Source: Chlorobiaceae bacterium
GTDB taxonomy: Bacteria > Bacteroidota > Chlorobiia > Chlorobiales > Chlorobiaceae
Assembly (NCBI GenBank): GCA_013334225.1
Contig: JAAXXY010000008.1
Span: forward strand, 1-64,000
DNA length: 64,000 nucleotides
Direction of reading: 5' to 3'
Positions within the stretch are counted from its first letter, which is position 1. Each line of letters opens with the position of its first letter. Shown here in pieces: positions 23,221 through 32,545 of the stretch. Under the pieces are notes generated by a model, which worked only from the letters and a program-made list of their open reading frames with translations, made no database searches and was not told the origin of the DNA. The position numbers and the translations under genes are program-made.

Positions 23221-24416
23221 GCAGCCCGAAAAACCCAAAATCCACGAGCTGGACGACTCCCTCCGACCTGAAGGCCCAGATACAGAAGCTCTGGAACCGG
23301 GGTTCGCTGCTCGCCCCGATAGTGGAGGGCGTAAGCCCCTTCCCACTGCGCCTCACGCTCAAGGGACCGGACTCACTTCACCTCAGCGACCGCTTCGCCG
23401 AGGTACGCGACTGGATCGCCAGACTCACCGCAGCCGCCGGACCATACCGCATCGTCTGGCGCACGGTCAATCATCGTGTGCTCGGAAGCAACAACGTTCC
23501 TTCGGAAATCTGGATCGACACGCCGGACGACGCCCTCGGCCTCATCGGCAAACGCCGCACCGCCACAGAATTCTCCGGCATGGTCGAACTGACCCGCGAG
23601 CAGGAACCCGCGCTACTCCGCTGGCTTGCGAAACGTCCCCTTCGCGCCCTCGAACTCGCGGAAGTCTGGCCCCTCATTCTTCACCTCGTCGCCTGGCTGC
23701 GTGACCATCCCCGGCCCGGCATTTACCTCCGCCAGATAAACCTTCCAGGCATCCACAGCAAGTTTATCGAAAGTCACCGAAGCGTCCTGTCGGAACTCTT
23801 CGACCTTGCTCTTCCAGAAGAGGCAATCGAAACTTCTGCCGGTACCGGCAACTTCTGCCTTCGCTACGGCTTCCGGGACAAACCCCTCCGGGTGCGTTTC
23901 AGGGTACTCGACCCTGCCATCTCCATCCTGCCCTTCGGAGTCGATCAGGACATTACCCTGACTCAGGACGATTTCGCCCGGCTTGACCTCCCGGTCGAAA
24001 GAGTCTTCATCACCGAAAACGAAATCAACTTTCTCGCTTTTCCCCCTGTGACCGGGGCGCTGGTCATCTTCGGCGCAGGCTATGGTTTCAGCAACCTCGC
24101 AACCATCGACTGGCTGCAAAGTCGCAAGCTGTATTACTGGGGAGATATCGATACCCACGGATTCGCAATCCTCAACCAGTTCAGAGAGCTCTTCCCTCAT
24201 ACAGCATCATTCCTGATGGACGTGCGAACACTACTGGAACACCGCCAGTTCTGGGAGATGGAACCACATCCCGTCACTGCCAGCCTCAAAAAACTGACCA
24301 GCGACGAGCATGAGCTCTACGAACAGCTCTGCCGCAACCACTGGGGTGAGCATATCCGGCTGGAACAGGAAAAGATCGGCTTCGGCGCTCTGCTCGAATG
24401 CCTCGGAAAGATGTGA
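23217..24416 (+). CDS. jetD: Wadjet system nuclease JetD (DUF3322/DUF2220, TOPRIM-like)
   Basis: A 399-residue protein with an N-terminal DUF3322 arm (about 1-190) and a C-terminal DUF2220 TOPRIM-like nuclease. The metal site is readable as Phe-Ile-Thr-Glu-Asn-Glu (Glu near 266) and Tyr-Trp-Gly-Asp-Ile-Asp-Thr-His-Gly (Asp near 312-314). JetD cuts the plasmid after JetABC has extruded it, as shown for other Wadjet systems. It starts with an ATGA overlap with jetC and closes the operon. Length and motifs suggest a functional protein. Confidence 0.9.
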   Translation: MSSPKNPKSTSWTTPSDLKAQIQKLWNRGSLLAPIVEGVSPFPLRLTLKGPDSLHLSDRFAEVRDWIARLTAAAGPYRIVWRTVNHRVLGSNNVPSEIWIDTPDDALGLIGKRRTATEFSGMVELTREQEPALLRWLAKRPLRALELAEVWPLILHLVAWLRDHPRPGIYLRQINLPGIHSKFIESHRSVLSELFDLALPEEAIETSAGTGNFCLRYGFRDKPLRVRFRVLDPAISILPFGVDQDITLTQDDFARLDLPVERVFITENEINFLAFPPVTGALVIFGAGYGFSNLATIDWLQSRKLYYWGDIDTHGFAILNQFRELFPHTASFLMDVRTLLEHRQFWEMEPHPVTASLKKLTSDEHELYEQLCRNHWGEHIRLEQEKIGFGALLECLGKM

Positions 24417-24615
24417 AAAGTACATGAGCCAAGTTCAGCAACAGCGGAATCAAAAGTACTGCTCCTCAAACCCGGAACATCAATTCCGTTTTCAAAACTT
24501 CACTTTCCCGGACGCGTATTTTCGTTGAAAAGAATAACAGGGCTCACAACAACATAAACATATGCGACAAGTAGCCCGGTTTTCAGAAACAAAGCCATGT
24601 CGCAAAAAAAAAGAC

Positions 24616-24652
24616 GAATCCATAACCAGTCCGTTCAAGCCGGATTCTTTTT
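24616..24652 (+). terminator. possible terminator of the Wadjet operon
   Basis: GAATCC (24616-24621) and GGATTC (24642-24647) form a 6-bp stem with a 20-base loop, followed by a short T-run. The long loop and distance of 200 bases from the jetD stop make it a weak call. Confidence 0.35.
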
Positions 24653-24680
24653 AAAGCAGATCACCGATGAATTTCAGAAC

Positions 24681-24716
24681 AAAAAAACCTGCAAGGTTTT
24701 TCCCTGCAGGCTTTTA
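24681..24716 (-). terminator. Rho-independent terminator of typA
   Basis: On the minus strand, CCTGCAGG-GAAAAA-CCTTGCAGG (24688-24710) is followed by a run of seven T. It lies about 70 bases after the typA stop. Confidence 0.75.
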
Positions 24717-24777
24717 ATATAATATGTGATCGATACCGGATTCGAACCGTTCCCCTTTGCCGAGGATCAGCCTTTGC

Positions 24778-26607
24778 TCATCCAACTTTCTCTTTCTTCG
24801 CCGCCTTTGCGCGCAGGTTGGAATCGAGGATCTTCTTGCGCAACCTCAGGTTCTGGGGAGTCACTTCAAGCAGTTCGTCGTCGTTGATGAACTCGAGCGA
24901 CTGTTCCAGCGAAAGGATTTTTGCCGGTGTCAGCCTGAGCGATTCATCAGTTCCCGATGCCCTCATATTGGTAAGTTTCTTCGTTTTGCAGACGTTGAGG
25001 GTTATATCGAGCCCTCTTGTCGACTCGCCGACAATCATGCCTTCGTAAACCCTGGCGTTAGGAGAAACGAAAAACGTCCCGCGATCCTCGAGGCTGCTCA
25101 AGGCATAAGCGACACAGATACCCGTCTCAGCGGATACAAGCGCGCCGGTTTCCCTTGATGGCAGCTTTCCCTTGAAAGGCTGGTAGTTGTGAAAAATATG
25201 CGAGAGAATGCCCTCGCCTTTGGTATCGGTGGTGAACTCGAGGTTGTAACCGATGAGGCCTCTGGTGGGAATTTCGAACTCGAGGCGCACCATGCCGCCG
25301 CGCAGCGTTCCCATGTGGGTCATTTCAGCCTTTCTGCGGCCCATTTTCTCGATGATGACCCCGGTGTACTCATCCGGAATATCGATGGTTACATGCTCTA
25401 TAGGTTCCATCAGGGTTCCGTCGTCATCATTGTACATGATCACCTCGGGCCGGGAAATGGCAAGCTCGTACCCTTCGCGCCTCATGGTTTCGATCAGCAC
25501 GGAAAGGTGAAGCTCTCCCCTGCCGGAAACCCTGAACGTGTCAGCACTGTCGGTCTCCTCGACCTTGAGGGCGACGTTGGTCATCACTTCCTTCATGAGG
25601 CGTTCGCGAATCTTGCGGCTGGTGACCTCCTTGCCTTCCTGGCCGGCGAAGGGCGAGTCGTTGACCGAAAACAGCATGGATAGCGTCGGCTTGCTGATCT
25701 CGAACGATTCAAGCACCTCCGGTGCGTCGATCGAAGCAAGCGTCATGCCGACAGTGGCATCGCTGATGCCGGCGAGAGCGACAATGTCACCCGATTCCGC
25801 CTCCTTCACTTCAACGCGCTGCAGCTTGTCGAAGAGAAATACTTTCGAAACCGTACCCCTTCCGGCTATACCTTCAGGGCCGACAACGACAAGCTGATTG
25901 CCGGGGCTCACGGTACCCCTCCGTATGCGGCCGATAGCGATCTTTCCTATGTAATCGCTGTAGTCGAGACTGGTGACCAGCATCTGGAATGGAGACTCGT
26001 CATCGGTATCCGGAGGAGGAATCTCCCTTATGATTGTGTCGAGCAGGAGGCTCATGTCCTGGTCCTCGTCGGTCATGCTGTATTTGGCTATGCCGTTTTT
26101 CGCGGATGTAAAGATATAGGGAAAATCGAGCTGTTCCTCTTCGGCACCGAGCGCAATGAAAAGGTCGAGCACCTGATCATGGACCTTGACGGGGTCGCAC
26201 TGCGGACGGTCGATCTTGTTGATGACGACGATGGGCTTCAGATGCAGTTCCAGTGCCTTGCGCAGGACGAACTTTGTCTGCGGCATAGGTCCTTCGAAAG
26301 CATCGACAAGGAGAAGCACGCCGTCCACCATTTTCAGGATACGCTCGACTTCGCCGCCGAAGTCGGCATGGCCGGGAGTATCGACAATGTTGATCTTGCA
26401 TTCTTTATAGATCGCCGCCGCATTTTTCGAAAATATGGTGATACCGCGCTCGCGTTCCTGCGGGTTTGAATCGAGCACCCTCACGTTTACCTGCTGGTTA
26501 TCCCTGAAGGTCCCTGTCTTCTGAAAAATCGAATCGACAAGTGTCGTTTTCCCATGGTCAACATGTGCTATAATCGCTATATTCCTGATATTCTTTTTCG
26601 TGCCCAT
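24778..26607 (-). CDS. typA: ribosome-binding GTPase TypA/BipA
   Basis: A 609-residue translational GTPase. G1 is Ala-His-Val-Asp-His-Gly-Lys-Thr (14-21), G2 Arg-Gly-Ile-Thr, G3 [14 protein letters not shown], and G4 Asn-Lys-Ile-Asp. EF-G-like domains II, III and V and the BipA-specific C-terminal domain follow (Gly-Glu-Ser-Thr-Arg and Thr-Lys-Lys-Leu-Thr-Asn-Met-Arg). It assists ribosome assembly under stress and cold. The frame extends to 26724 but the Met at 26607, with AAGGGA upstream, starts the conserved protein. Confidence 0.95.
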   Translation of the reverse strand: MGTKKNIRNIAIIAHVDHGKTTLVDSIFQKTGTFRDNQQVNVRVLDSNPQERERGITIFSKNAAAIYKECKINIVDTPGHADFGGEVERILKMVDGVLLLVDAFEGPMPQTKFVLRKALELHLKPIVVINKIDRPQCDPVKVHDQVLDLFIALGAEEEQLDFPYIFTSAKNGIAKYSMTDEDQDMSLLLDTIIREIPPPDTDDESPFQMLVTSLDYSDYIGKIAIGRIRRGTVSPGNQLVVVGPEGIAGRGTVSKVFLFDKLQRVEVKEAESGDIVALAGISDATVGMTLASIDAPEVLESFEISKPTLSMLFSVNDSPFAGQEGKEVTSRKIRERLMKEVMTNVALKVEETDSADTFRVSGRGELHLSVLIETMRREGYELAISRPEVIMYNDDDGTLMEPIEHVTIDIPDEYTGVIIEKMGRRKAEMTHMGTLRGGMVRLEFEIPTRGLIGYNLEFTTDTKGEGILSHIFHNYQPFKGKLPSRETGALVSAETGICVAYALSSLEDRGTFFVSPNARVYEGMIVGESTRGLDITLNVCKTKKLTNMRASGTDESLRLTPAKILSLEQSLEFINDDELLEVTPQNLRLRKKILDSNLRAKAAKKEKVG

Positions 26608-26779
26608 CGTTTTTTTCCCTTGTAAATAAGTATATTTTAATCTTTGGTGGCGGAATATACACTTTTCAACCGTATTTACGTTCACAATCTTTGTGCCCGG
26701 ACAGACAGCTTCACTTTCTTCCATAACGGATTTCAGGAAAGATTTTTAAACGATTTCATTCTTCCCTCTTTCATAAATA

Positions 26780-27625
26780 ATGAACAATATATTATACAAT
26801 AACCTGCCACTGTTAATTCTCAACCAGTTCGTCTCCCTGTTCTATCTTGTCACGGCGATCCTTTACGGGGTGCACTTTTTCAGCGAAAACAACATCGCAA
26901 AAACATACAAGCAGCCTTTTCTCGCTGTGACGGTGCTGATGCACGTGGTTTATCTCGGCCTGCTGACTTCGACCGAAGGATACAAGCTCGGATATTCGAC
27001 ATTCAACCTCATGACGATGGTGGCAGTGACCCTGACAATTACCTATCTTTTCGTCGAGTTTACCACCAAAAGCGACCGGACAGGCTTTTTTATCATCTCG
27101 TTTGCCACCGGCGCCCAGTTGATCTCGTCCATCCTGACAGCTCTGACACCGAATACAGGATTGACTTTCAGCGGTATCGGCATAGGCGTTCACCTGATAG
27201 CTTCGATTTTCGGGTTCAGCGCCATAGCGATCGCCGGGCTTTACAGTATCCTTTACCTGCTGCTTTTCCGCCAGATACAGAAAAACCGCTTCGACCTGCT
27301 TTTTCAGCGTCTGCCAAATCTCGAGGTACTTGAAATGCTTACCATGCATGCAGTGGCATTCGGCTTCGTATTCCTCTCGATCACGCTCTTTGCCGGAATC
27401 ATCGAACAGCAGGCTTCAGGAAAGGTAATATCGTTCTTCGAGCCCAGGATGATCACCCTTACCATCATATGGCTGCTGTACGGTGCAAGCATATTTGTCA
27501 AGCCCCTTATCGGCTGGGATCTCAAACATATGGCCTATCTTTTTATTTTCCTGTTTCTTTTTGTTACCGTTCTGATCGTGTTTATGACCTTTTTTTCTCC
27601 GACTTTTCACCGGATCCCCTTTTAA
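26780..27625 (+). CDS. CcsA/HemX-family membrane protein
   Basis: A 281-residue protein with eight hydrophobic helices and the CcsA/ResC/HemX-type cytochrome c assembly domain; Gly-Ile-Gly-Val-His-Leu-Ile and Met-His-Ala-Val-Ala-Phe-Gly-Phe carry the two conserved histidines. It comes before hemA, as hemX follows hemA in Bacillus. HemX in that group lowers HemA levels, while CcsA moves heme for cytochrome c maturation; both roles are possible here. The 132-base gap to hemA holds a good promoter, so it may be transcribed separately from hemACD. It is divergent from typA. Confidence 0.8.
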   Translation: MNNILYNNLPLLILNQFVSLFYLVTAILYGVHFFSENNIAKTYKQPFLAVTVLMHVVYLGLLTSTEGYKLGYSTFNLMTMVAVTLTITYLFVEFTTKSDRTGFFIISFATGAQLISSILTALTPNTGLTFSGIGIGVHLIASIFGFSAIAIAGLYSILYLLLFRQIQKNRFDLLFQRLPNLEVLEMLTMHAVAFGFVFLSITLFAGIIEQQASGKVISFFEPRMITLTIIWLLYGASIFVKPLIGWDLKHMAYLFIFLFLFVTVLIVFMTFFSPTFHRIPF

Positions 27626-27639
27626 AAAGTCCATTGTAC

Positions 27640-27668
27640 TTGAAAATAAAAGGCTTTTAAGGTATATT
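27640..27668 (+). promoter_or_regulatory. sigma-70-like promoter before hemA
   Basis: TTGAAA (27640-27645), a 17-base spacer, then TATATT (27663-27668), about 90 bases upstream of the hemA start. The fit to the general housekeeping consensus is good, but chance cannot be ruled out. Confidence 0.5.
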
Positions 27669-27757
27669 AAAAATTCAACGGTTTATCTCCGTAAGATCTG
27701 AGGGAGCATTGTTTTCATTGCATTCGTACCTGATCAGTTCACTAAAACAACCCTGCC

Positions 27758-29035
27758 ATGAACATCATTTCAGTTGGTGTCAACCATAAAACAGCACCTA
27801 TTGAAATCCGCGAAAGAATATCACTTACAGAAACCCAGAACAAGGAATTCATCTCGGGCCTGATTTCGAGCGGACTTGCCCATGAAGCAATGGTGGTTTC
27901 CACTTGCAACCGAACCGAGCTCTATGTCGTTCCGGCCCTGCATGAAGTAACCGGGGAATTCCTCAAGGAATATCTTATTTCTTACAAGGATGCACGTAAC
28001 GAGGTTCGCCCAGAACACTTTTTCGGAAGATTCTACTGCGGGACCGCGCGCCATCTTTTTGAGGTGGCAAGTGCTATCGACTCACTGATCCTTGGCGAAG
28101 GCCAGATTCTCGGACAGGTCAAGAACGCCTACAGGATTGCCGCTGAAACGCAGGCTGCAGGTATTCTCCTGACCCGTCTCTGCCATACCGCCTTCAGTGT
28201 CGCCAAAAAGGTCAAGACAAAAACAAAAATCATGGAGGGCGCCGTATCGGTCAGCTATGCGGCCGTCGAACTTGCACAGAAAATTTTCTCGAACCTCTCG
28301 GTCAAGAAGATACTGCTGATCGGTGCAGGTGAAACAGGGGAGCTGGCTGCAAAACATATGTTCCAGAAAACCGCCCGGAACATTGTCATTACAAACCGTA
28401 CGCAATCCAAAGCCGAGACTCTTGCCGAAGAGCTCGGAACAAACAAAGTCCTGCCTTTCGAAACCTTCAAGGAACACCTTCACGAATTCGATATCATCAT
28501 CACCGCCGTCAGCACGAAAGATTATATTCTTACCGAAGCGGAAATGCATCAGAGCATGATGAAGCGCAAGCTTAAACCGGTGATCATCCTCGATCTCGGC
28601 CTTCCGAGAAACGTCGATCCGGATATCGGAAAACTGCAGAACATGTTCCTGAAGGATATCGATGCTCTCAAGCATATCATCGACAAAAACCTCGAACGCC
28701 GCCGCGCCGAGCTTCCAAAGGTCAAGGGGATCATCGACGAGGAGCTTGTCGGTTTTGCCCAGTGGATCAACACACTTAAAGTGAGGCCGACCATCGTCGA
28801 CCTTCAGTCGAAATTCATTGAGATCAAGGAAAAGGAGCTCGAACGTTACCGTTACAAAGTCAGCGAAGAAGAGCTGCTGAGGATGGAGCATCTGACAGAC
28901 AGGATCCTGAAAAAAATCCTCCATCATCCGATCAAAATGCTCAAAGCGCCTATCGATACGGCGGATTCAATCCCGAGCAGGGTCAATCTTGTACGCAACA
29001 TCTTCGATCTCGAAGAACCCAATCAGTCATATTAA
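27758..29035 (+). CDS. hemA: glutamyl-tRNA reductase
   Basis: A 425-residue enzyme reducing Glu-tRNA to glutamate-1-semialdehyde, the first committed step of C5-pathway tetrapyrrole synthesis. Catalytic Cys50 lies in [10 protein letters not shown]. The NADPH-binding domain has [10 protein letters not shown], and the C-terminal dimerisation helix is present. The gene heads a compact hemA-hemC-hemD unit that feeds heme, vitamin B12 and the very large bacteriochlorophyll demand of chlorosomes. The length is normal for the family. Confidence 0.96.
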   Translation: MNIISVGVNHKTAPIEIRERISLTETQNKEFISGLISSGLAHEAMVVSTCNRTELYVVPALHEVTGEFLKEYLISYKDARNEVRPEHFFGRFYCGTARHLFEVASAIDSLILGEGQILGQVKNAYRIAAETQAAGILLTRLCHTAFSVAKKVKTKTKIMEGAVSVSYAAVELAQKIFSNLSVKKILLIGAGETGELAAKHMFQKTARNIVITNRTQSKAETLAEELGTNKVLPFETFKEHLHEFDIIITAVSTKDYILTEAEMHQSMMKRKLKPVIILDLGLPRNVDPDIGKLQNMFLKDIDALKHIIDKNLERRRAELPKVKGIIDEELVGFAQWINTLKVRPTIVDLQSKFIEIKEKELERYRYKVSEEELLRMEHLTDRILKKILHHPIKMLKAPIDTADSIPSRVNLVRNIFDLEEPNQSY

Positions 29036-29056
29036 ATTCATAATATCGTAATTGCC

Positions 29057-29998
29057 TTGAAAAAAAAGCTTATCATCGGTACCAGGTCCAGCCCTCTCGC
29101 TCTGTGGCAGGCAGATTTCACCAAAAACGAACTTTCCCGGCATTTTCCAGAGCTTGATATCGAGCTGAAACTTGTCAAAACAACCGGTGATGTTCTTCTC
29201 GACTCCCCTCTATCGAAAATCGGGGATATGGGACTTTTCACAAAGGATATTGAAAAACATCTCATTGCAAAGGAGATCGATCTTGCCGTCCACAGCCTGA
29301 AAGATGTTCCTACATCAACACCTGAAGGCCTCATCATCACATCCTTTACCGAGCGTGAGGACACCAGGGACGTCATTATTTCAAAAAACGGCGCGGCACT
29401 GAAAGACCTTCCGCAGAATTCGAGAGTTGCGACAAGCAGCCTCCGCAGGATGTCGCAGCTGCTCAGCATACGCCCGGATCTCGATATCCGCGATATCAGG
29501 GGAAACCTGAACACCCGTTTCAAGAAGTTCGACGACGGCGAATTCGACGCCATGATGCTTGCCTATGCCGGCGTCTACCGCCTGAAATTCAGTGACCGTA
29601 TCTCTGAAATCCTTCCTCACGACATAATGCTTCCGGCAGTCGGTCAGGGTGCGCTCGGTATCGAAACCCGTGTCGATGACGAACAGACAAGGGAAATTGT
29701 CCGCATTCTCAATCATTCCAATACGGAATACTGCTGCAAAGCCGAACGGGCTCTGCTTCGACATCTGCAGGGTGGTTGCCAGATTCCGATCGGTGCTTAT
29801 GCTTCGTTCAAGAACGGAACACTGAAACTGCTGGCCTATGTCGGTTCGGTCAACGGCAAAACCGCACTGCGTAACGAAATCACAAAAACCGGCCTTATCA
29901 GCCCTGACCAGGCTGAAGATGCCGGTATCGCGCTCGCTGAAGAACTCCTGAAGCAGGGTGCAGACAAAATCCTGTCTGAAATCCGCAAGACCCGGTAA
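29057..29998 (+). CDS. hemC: porphobilinogen deaminase (hydroxymethylbilane synthase)
   Basis: A 313-residue enzyme that links four porphobilinogens. It has the N-terminal [13 protein letters not shown], the basic pocket Ser-Ser-Leu-Arg-Arg, and the dipyrromethane-binding Cys in [10 protein letters not shown]. The start appears to be TTG at 29057, because no ATG or GTG precedes the conserved N-terminus in frame. The stop overlaps the hemD start (TAATG). Confidence 0.95.
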   Translation: MKKKLIIGTRSSPLALWQADFTKNELSRHFPELDIELKLVKTTGDVLLDSPLSKIGDMGLFTKDIEKHLIAKEIDLAVHSLKDVPTSTPEGLIITSFTEREDTRDVIISKNGAALKDLPQNSRVATSSLRRMSQLLSIRPDLDIRDIRGNLNTRFKKFDDGEFDAMMLAYAGVYRLKFSDRISEILPHDIMLPAVGQGALGIETRVDDEQTREIVRILNHSNTEYCCKAERALLRHLQGGCQIPIGAYASFKNGTLKLLAYVGSVNGKTALRNEITKTGLISPDQAEDAGIALAEELLKQGADKILSEIRKTR

Positions 29999-30744
29999 TG
30001 AAAACAGTTCTCGTTACCCGTCCAAGGCACCAGGCAGAATCTTTCGTGAGGGAACTGGAAAAGTACGGTCTGATCTCCGTTGTTTTTCCGACAATTGAAA
30101 TCAGGCCGGTTCCCGGTTGGCAGGTTCCCGACCTCACCCGGTTTGACGGTGTTTTTTTCACCAGCCCGAACAGCGTGAGCTTCTTTATGGAGCCCCTGCT
30201 CAAGGACAAACCTGAAGAACTCGACAATCTCGGAAAACTCAAGGTTTGGGCTGTTGGCAAGACAACAGCCCAGGATCTTGCGAATTATGGCGTTGCAACA
30301 CAGCCGGTACCGAAAATTGCCGATGCGGCATCACTTATGGAAGAGATCGACGGCAGTGAAATCCTGGGGCGAACGTTCCTTTTCCTGAGGGGCAACCTCT
30401 CGCTCGGCATCGTTGCGGACATTATCGGTAAAAGAGGCGGAACGTGCGTCGAGCTGACTGTTTACGAAAATATCCCGCCATCGCTTGAAGAGACCGGCAA
30501 AGTGAAAACGCTTCTCGAAAGCGGTGAACTTTCCTGCCTCTCGTTCACCAGCCCGTCAACCGCTATAAATTTTTTTGAAGCGATCGGAACAACCGCTCTT
30601 CCTGAAGGTGTCCTTGTCGCGGCAATCGGCACGACTACAGCAAAGGCTCTTGAAAAGCTCGGTGTCAAAACGGACATCATCCCCGAATATTTCGACTCCC
30701 CTAACTTTGCAAAGGCCATAGCAGGAGCACTCTCTGAAGGGTAA
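29998..30744 (+). CDS. hemD: uroporphyrinogen-III synthase
   Basis: A 248-residue two-domain protein of the HemD family that cyclises hydroxymethylbilane with inversion of ring D. Sequence conservation in this family is weak. The Phe-Thr-Ser-Pro-Asn-Ser-Val near 50, the [10 protein letters not shown] near 180, and the [10 protein letters not shown] near 205 are the usual landmarks. Position directly after hemC with overlapping stop/start makes the call firm. Confidence 0.92.
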   Translation: MKTVLVTRPRHQAESFVRELEKYGLISVVFPTIEIRPVPGWQVPDLTRFDGVFFTSPNSVSFFMEPLLKDKPEELDNLGKLKVWAVGKTTAQDLANYGVATQPVPKIADAASLMEEIDGSEILGRTFLFLRGNLSLGIVADIIGKRGGTCVELTVYENIPPSLEETGKVKTLLESGELSCLSFTSPSTAINFFEAIGTTALPEGVLVAAIGTTTAKALEKLGVKTDIIPEYFDSPNFAKAIAGALSEG

Positions 30745-30772
30745 CGCTCTTTTCCGCTTCTTTCAGACGAAA

Positions 30773-31504
30773 TCAGAGCTCTTCGATATCCGGAATGTCG
30801 TCGATATCGATCGAAGACTTCAACCTGATCGTTTTCGGTTCATCAGCTTTTCTGCTGTCACCCGCATCTTCCAGTTTCGTGAGGTTTTCGATATCGGGAA
30901 TATCGTCATAAAGTTCCGGTGACGGAAGGACCCTGATCATCGAGATGTACCCGTCATCATCACTCTTCTCTGTTTTTTCTGAAGATCGGATTTCCCCTGA
31001 AACCTTTATTCCGGATGTCGATTGCTCGAGAAGCGATCGCATCTGCTCCTCAACAGCAGATCTTGTTGCTTTCTGGGGCTCAGCGGCCTGAAAAAGCTGT
31101 AACTGCCGGTCTTCTTCATAATCGCCATTGCAGGCGCTCCTCGGCATTTTAGCCCCATTGTCGCCCTCGGCTGCGTCATCGCCGTTTGATGCGCCTGGCA
31201 AGAACTGGGCATTTGGTTCACGGGAAACCGTATACGATCTTCTCCGCCTTGAACTGCCTCTGCTCTGCGTGACCTCGAACGCATCGAATTTCTGCTCTAT
31301 AACATCACGGAGTGAATCTTCGAGTTCGATACGCATGGAGTGCAATAGCTGCACGGTATCCGCTCTCTGCTGGGCAAGCTCCCTGCGTATATCCTGGCCG
31401 GTCCGATCAATTTCATTTTTTTTCTGTCCCGGCCACCCGGTCACCATCATGGCTATGATGCCCCCAAGCAGGAGTATGATGACAATGAGCAGAAAAATGA
31501 TCAT
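30773..31504 (-). CDS. hypothetical membrane-anchored protein with repeated DDIPDIE motif
   Basis: A 243-residue protein with a single N-terminal transmembrane helix (about 2-23), a charged coiled-coil-like stretch (30-75), an Arg-rich patch (Arg-Arg-Arg-Arg near 86), and a low-complexity acidic tail. The motif Asp-Asp-Ile-Pro-Asp-Ile-Glu-x-Leu occurs twice, near residue 200 and at the very C-terminus, and may be a short binding motif. Its start overlaps the hisN-like stop by four bases (ATGA), so the two are co-transcribed. No family is recognised. Confidence 0.65.
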   Translation of the reverse strand: MIIFLLIVIILLLGGIIAMMVTGWPGQKKNEIDRTGQDIRRELAQQRADTVQLLHSMRIELEDSLRDVIEQKFDAFEVTQSRGSSRRRRSYTVSREPNAQFLPGASNGDDAAEGDNGAKMPRSACNGDYEEDRQLQLFQAAEPQKATRSAVEEQMRSLLEQSTSGIKVSGEIRSSEKTEKSDDDGYISMIRVLPSPELYDDIPDIENLTKLEDAGDSRKADEPKTIRLKSSIDIDDIPDIEEL

Positions 31505-32280
31505 TCTGAATGATTCCGCATGTTCTCAATAGCTCTTATCAAACCGTTTCCGATAATCCTGTTCGCGCTGACAAGACCTTCACCAGATATAGTCGTATGG
31601 CCCCGGTAATCAAAACAGCACCCTCCCGCTTCAAGCACAACCGGAATGAGGGCTGCGCAATCCCATGGGCTCATGATTTTGTCAACGGCAACTTCGGCAC
31701 GCCCGGATGCCACAAGCATATGGCCGTAGCAATCTCCCCAACCCCTCACGAGTCCTGCTTCATTGCGTAACAGATCGACCGGATGAGATGACGTCGGATC
31801 GAGCAGATACTCCTTTTCCGTATACAGCACTGTTGCGTTACCAACCTCGGCGACTGCGGAAACAGATATCGGTGAGCCGTTGAGGTTGGCGCCTGCTCCC
31901 CTTTCGGCATAATAAAGTTCGCCAAGTGCAGGAAAATTAACGACACCCAGACGGAGATCATCATCTTCTTCAAGCGCAATCATTACACCATAGAGCGGTA
32001 CTCCGTGAATGAAAGCCTTTGTCCCGTCTATCGGATCGATAATCCAGCGCCGGTTGCTGACGGAAGGACGCTCGTCGAATTCCTCGCCAAGCAGTCCGTC
32101 ATCGGGAAACCGGGAATGAATGACATCCCTGATCAATTTTTCGGTATTCCGGTCCGCTTCCGTAACCGGGGTTGCATCCCTTTTTGTAAAAACCTGAAGG
32201 GTCTTGCGGGAAAAATAGCCCAATGTCAATTTACCTGCCTGTTCGGCAAGATCAACTGCAAGTTGAAGGTCGGGAGTCAT
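31501..32280 (-). CDS. hisN: inositol-monophosphatase-family phosphatase, probably histidinol-phosphatase
   Basis: A 259-residue Mg-dependent phosphatase of the IMPase fold. Metal-binding motifs are Gly-Glu-Glu-Phe (about 65-68), Ile-Asp-Pro-Ile-Asp-Gly-Thr-Lys-Ala-Phe, and Ser-Pro-Trp-Asp-Cys-Ala-Ala. The Thr-Lys-Ala-Phe-Ile-His-Gly-Val-Pro-Leu-Tyr-Gly segment is typical of HisN-type histidinol-phosphatases rather than true inositol phosphatases, so a role in histidine synthesis is likely. Other substrates such as sugar phosphates remain possible. Confidence 0.8.
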   Translation of the reverse strand: MTPDLQLAVDLAEQAGKLTLGYFSRKTLQVFTKRDATPVTEADRNTEKLIRDVIHSRFPDDGLLGEEFDERPSVSNRRWIIDPIDGTKAFIHGVPLYGVMIALEEDDDLRLGVVNFPALGELYYAERGAGANLNGSPISVSAVAEVGNATVLYTEKEYLLDPTSSHPVDLLRNEAGLVRGWGDCYGHMLVASGRAEVAVDKIMSPWDCAALIPVVLEAGGCCFDYRGHTTISGEGLVSANRIIGNGLIRAIENMRNHSE

Positions 32281-32545
32281 CTACAGGTAGTTTAATGTAC
32301 CGTAATGAAAAAATATAACATTATTCGGTGTCGATTGCCGATAACGAAGGCGGATATTCGCTTTTTTTTTTCAATATTGGAAATCTACAACTGAGGAAAG
32401 CAAAGAAAAAGTTGAACATATCGGCCTGAAACGCCTGCCGGATTCTAACAGTCAGGCTTGTGGCACGCCGGAAAGTCAGAAAGATTATCCGCTTAGGGGA
32501 ATAGACGCCCTCCATGTCAGTCAATCCAAATTATCGATCTTGCCC

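Noticed and set aside
24725..24770. Minus-strand GGTTCGAATCC resembling a tRNA T-arm after typA
   Set aside because: No matching acceptor stem, D-arm or anticodon arm is found in the preceding 60 bases, and the T-stem has a mismatch.
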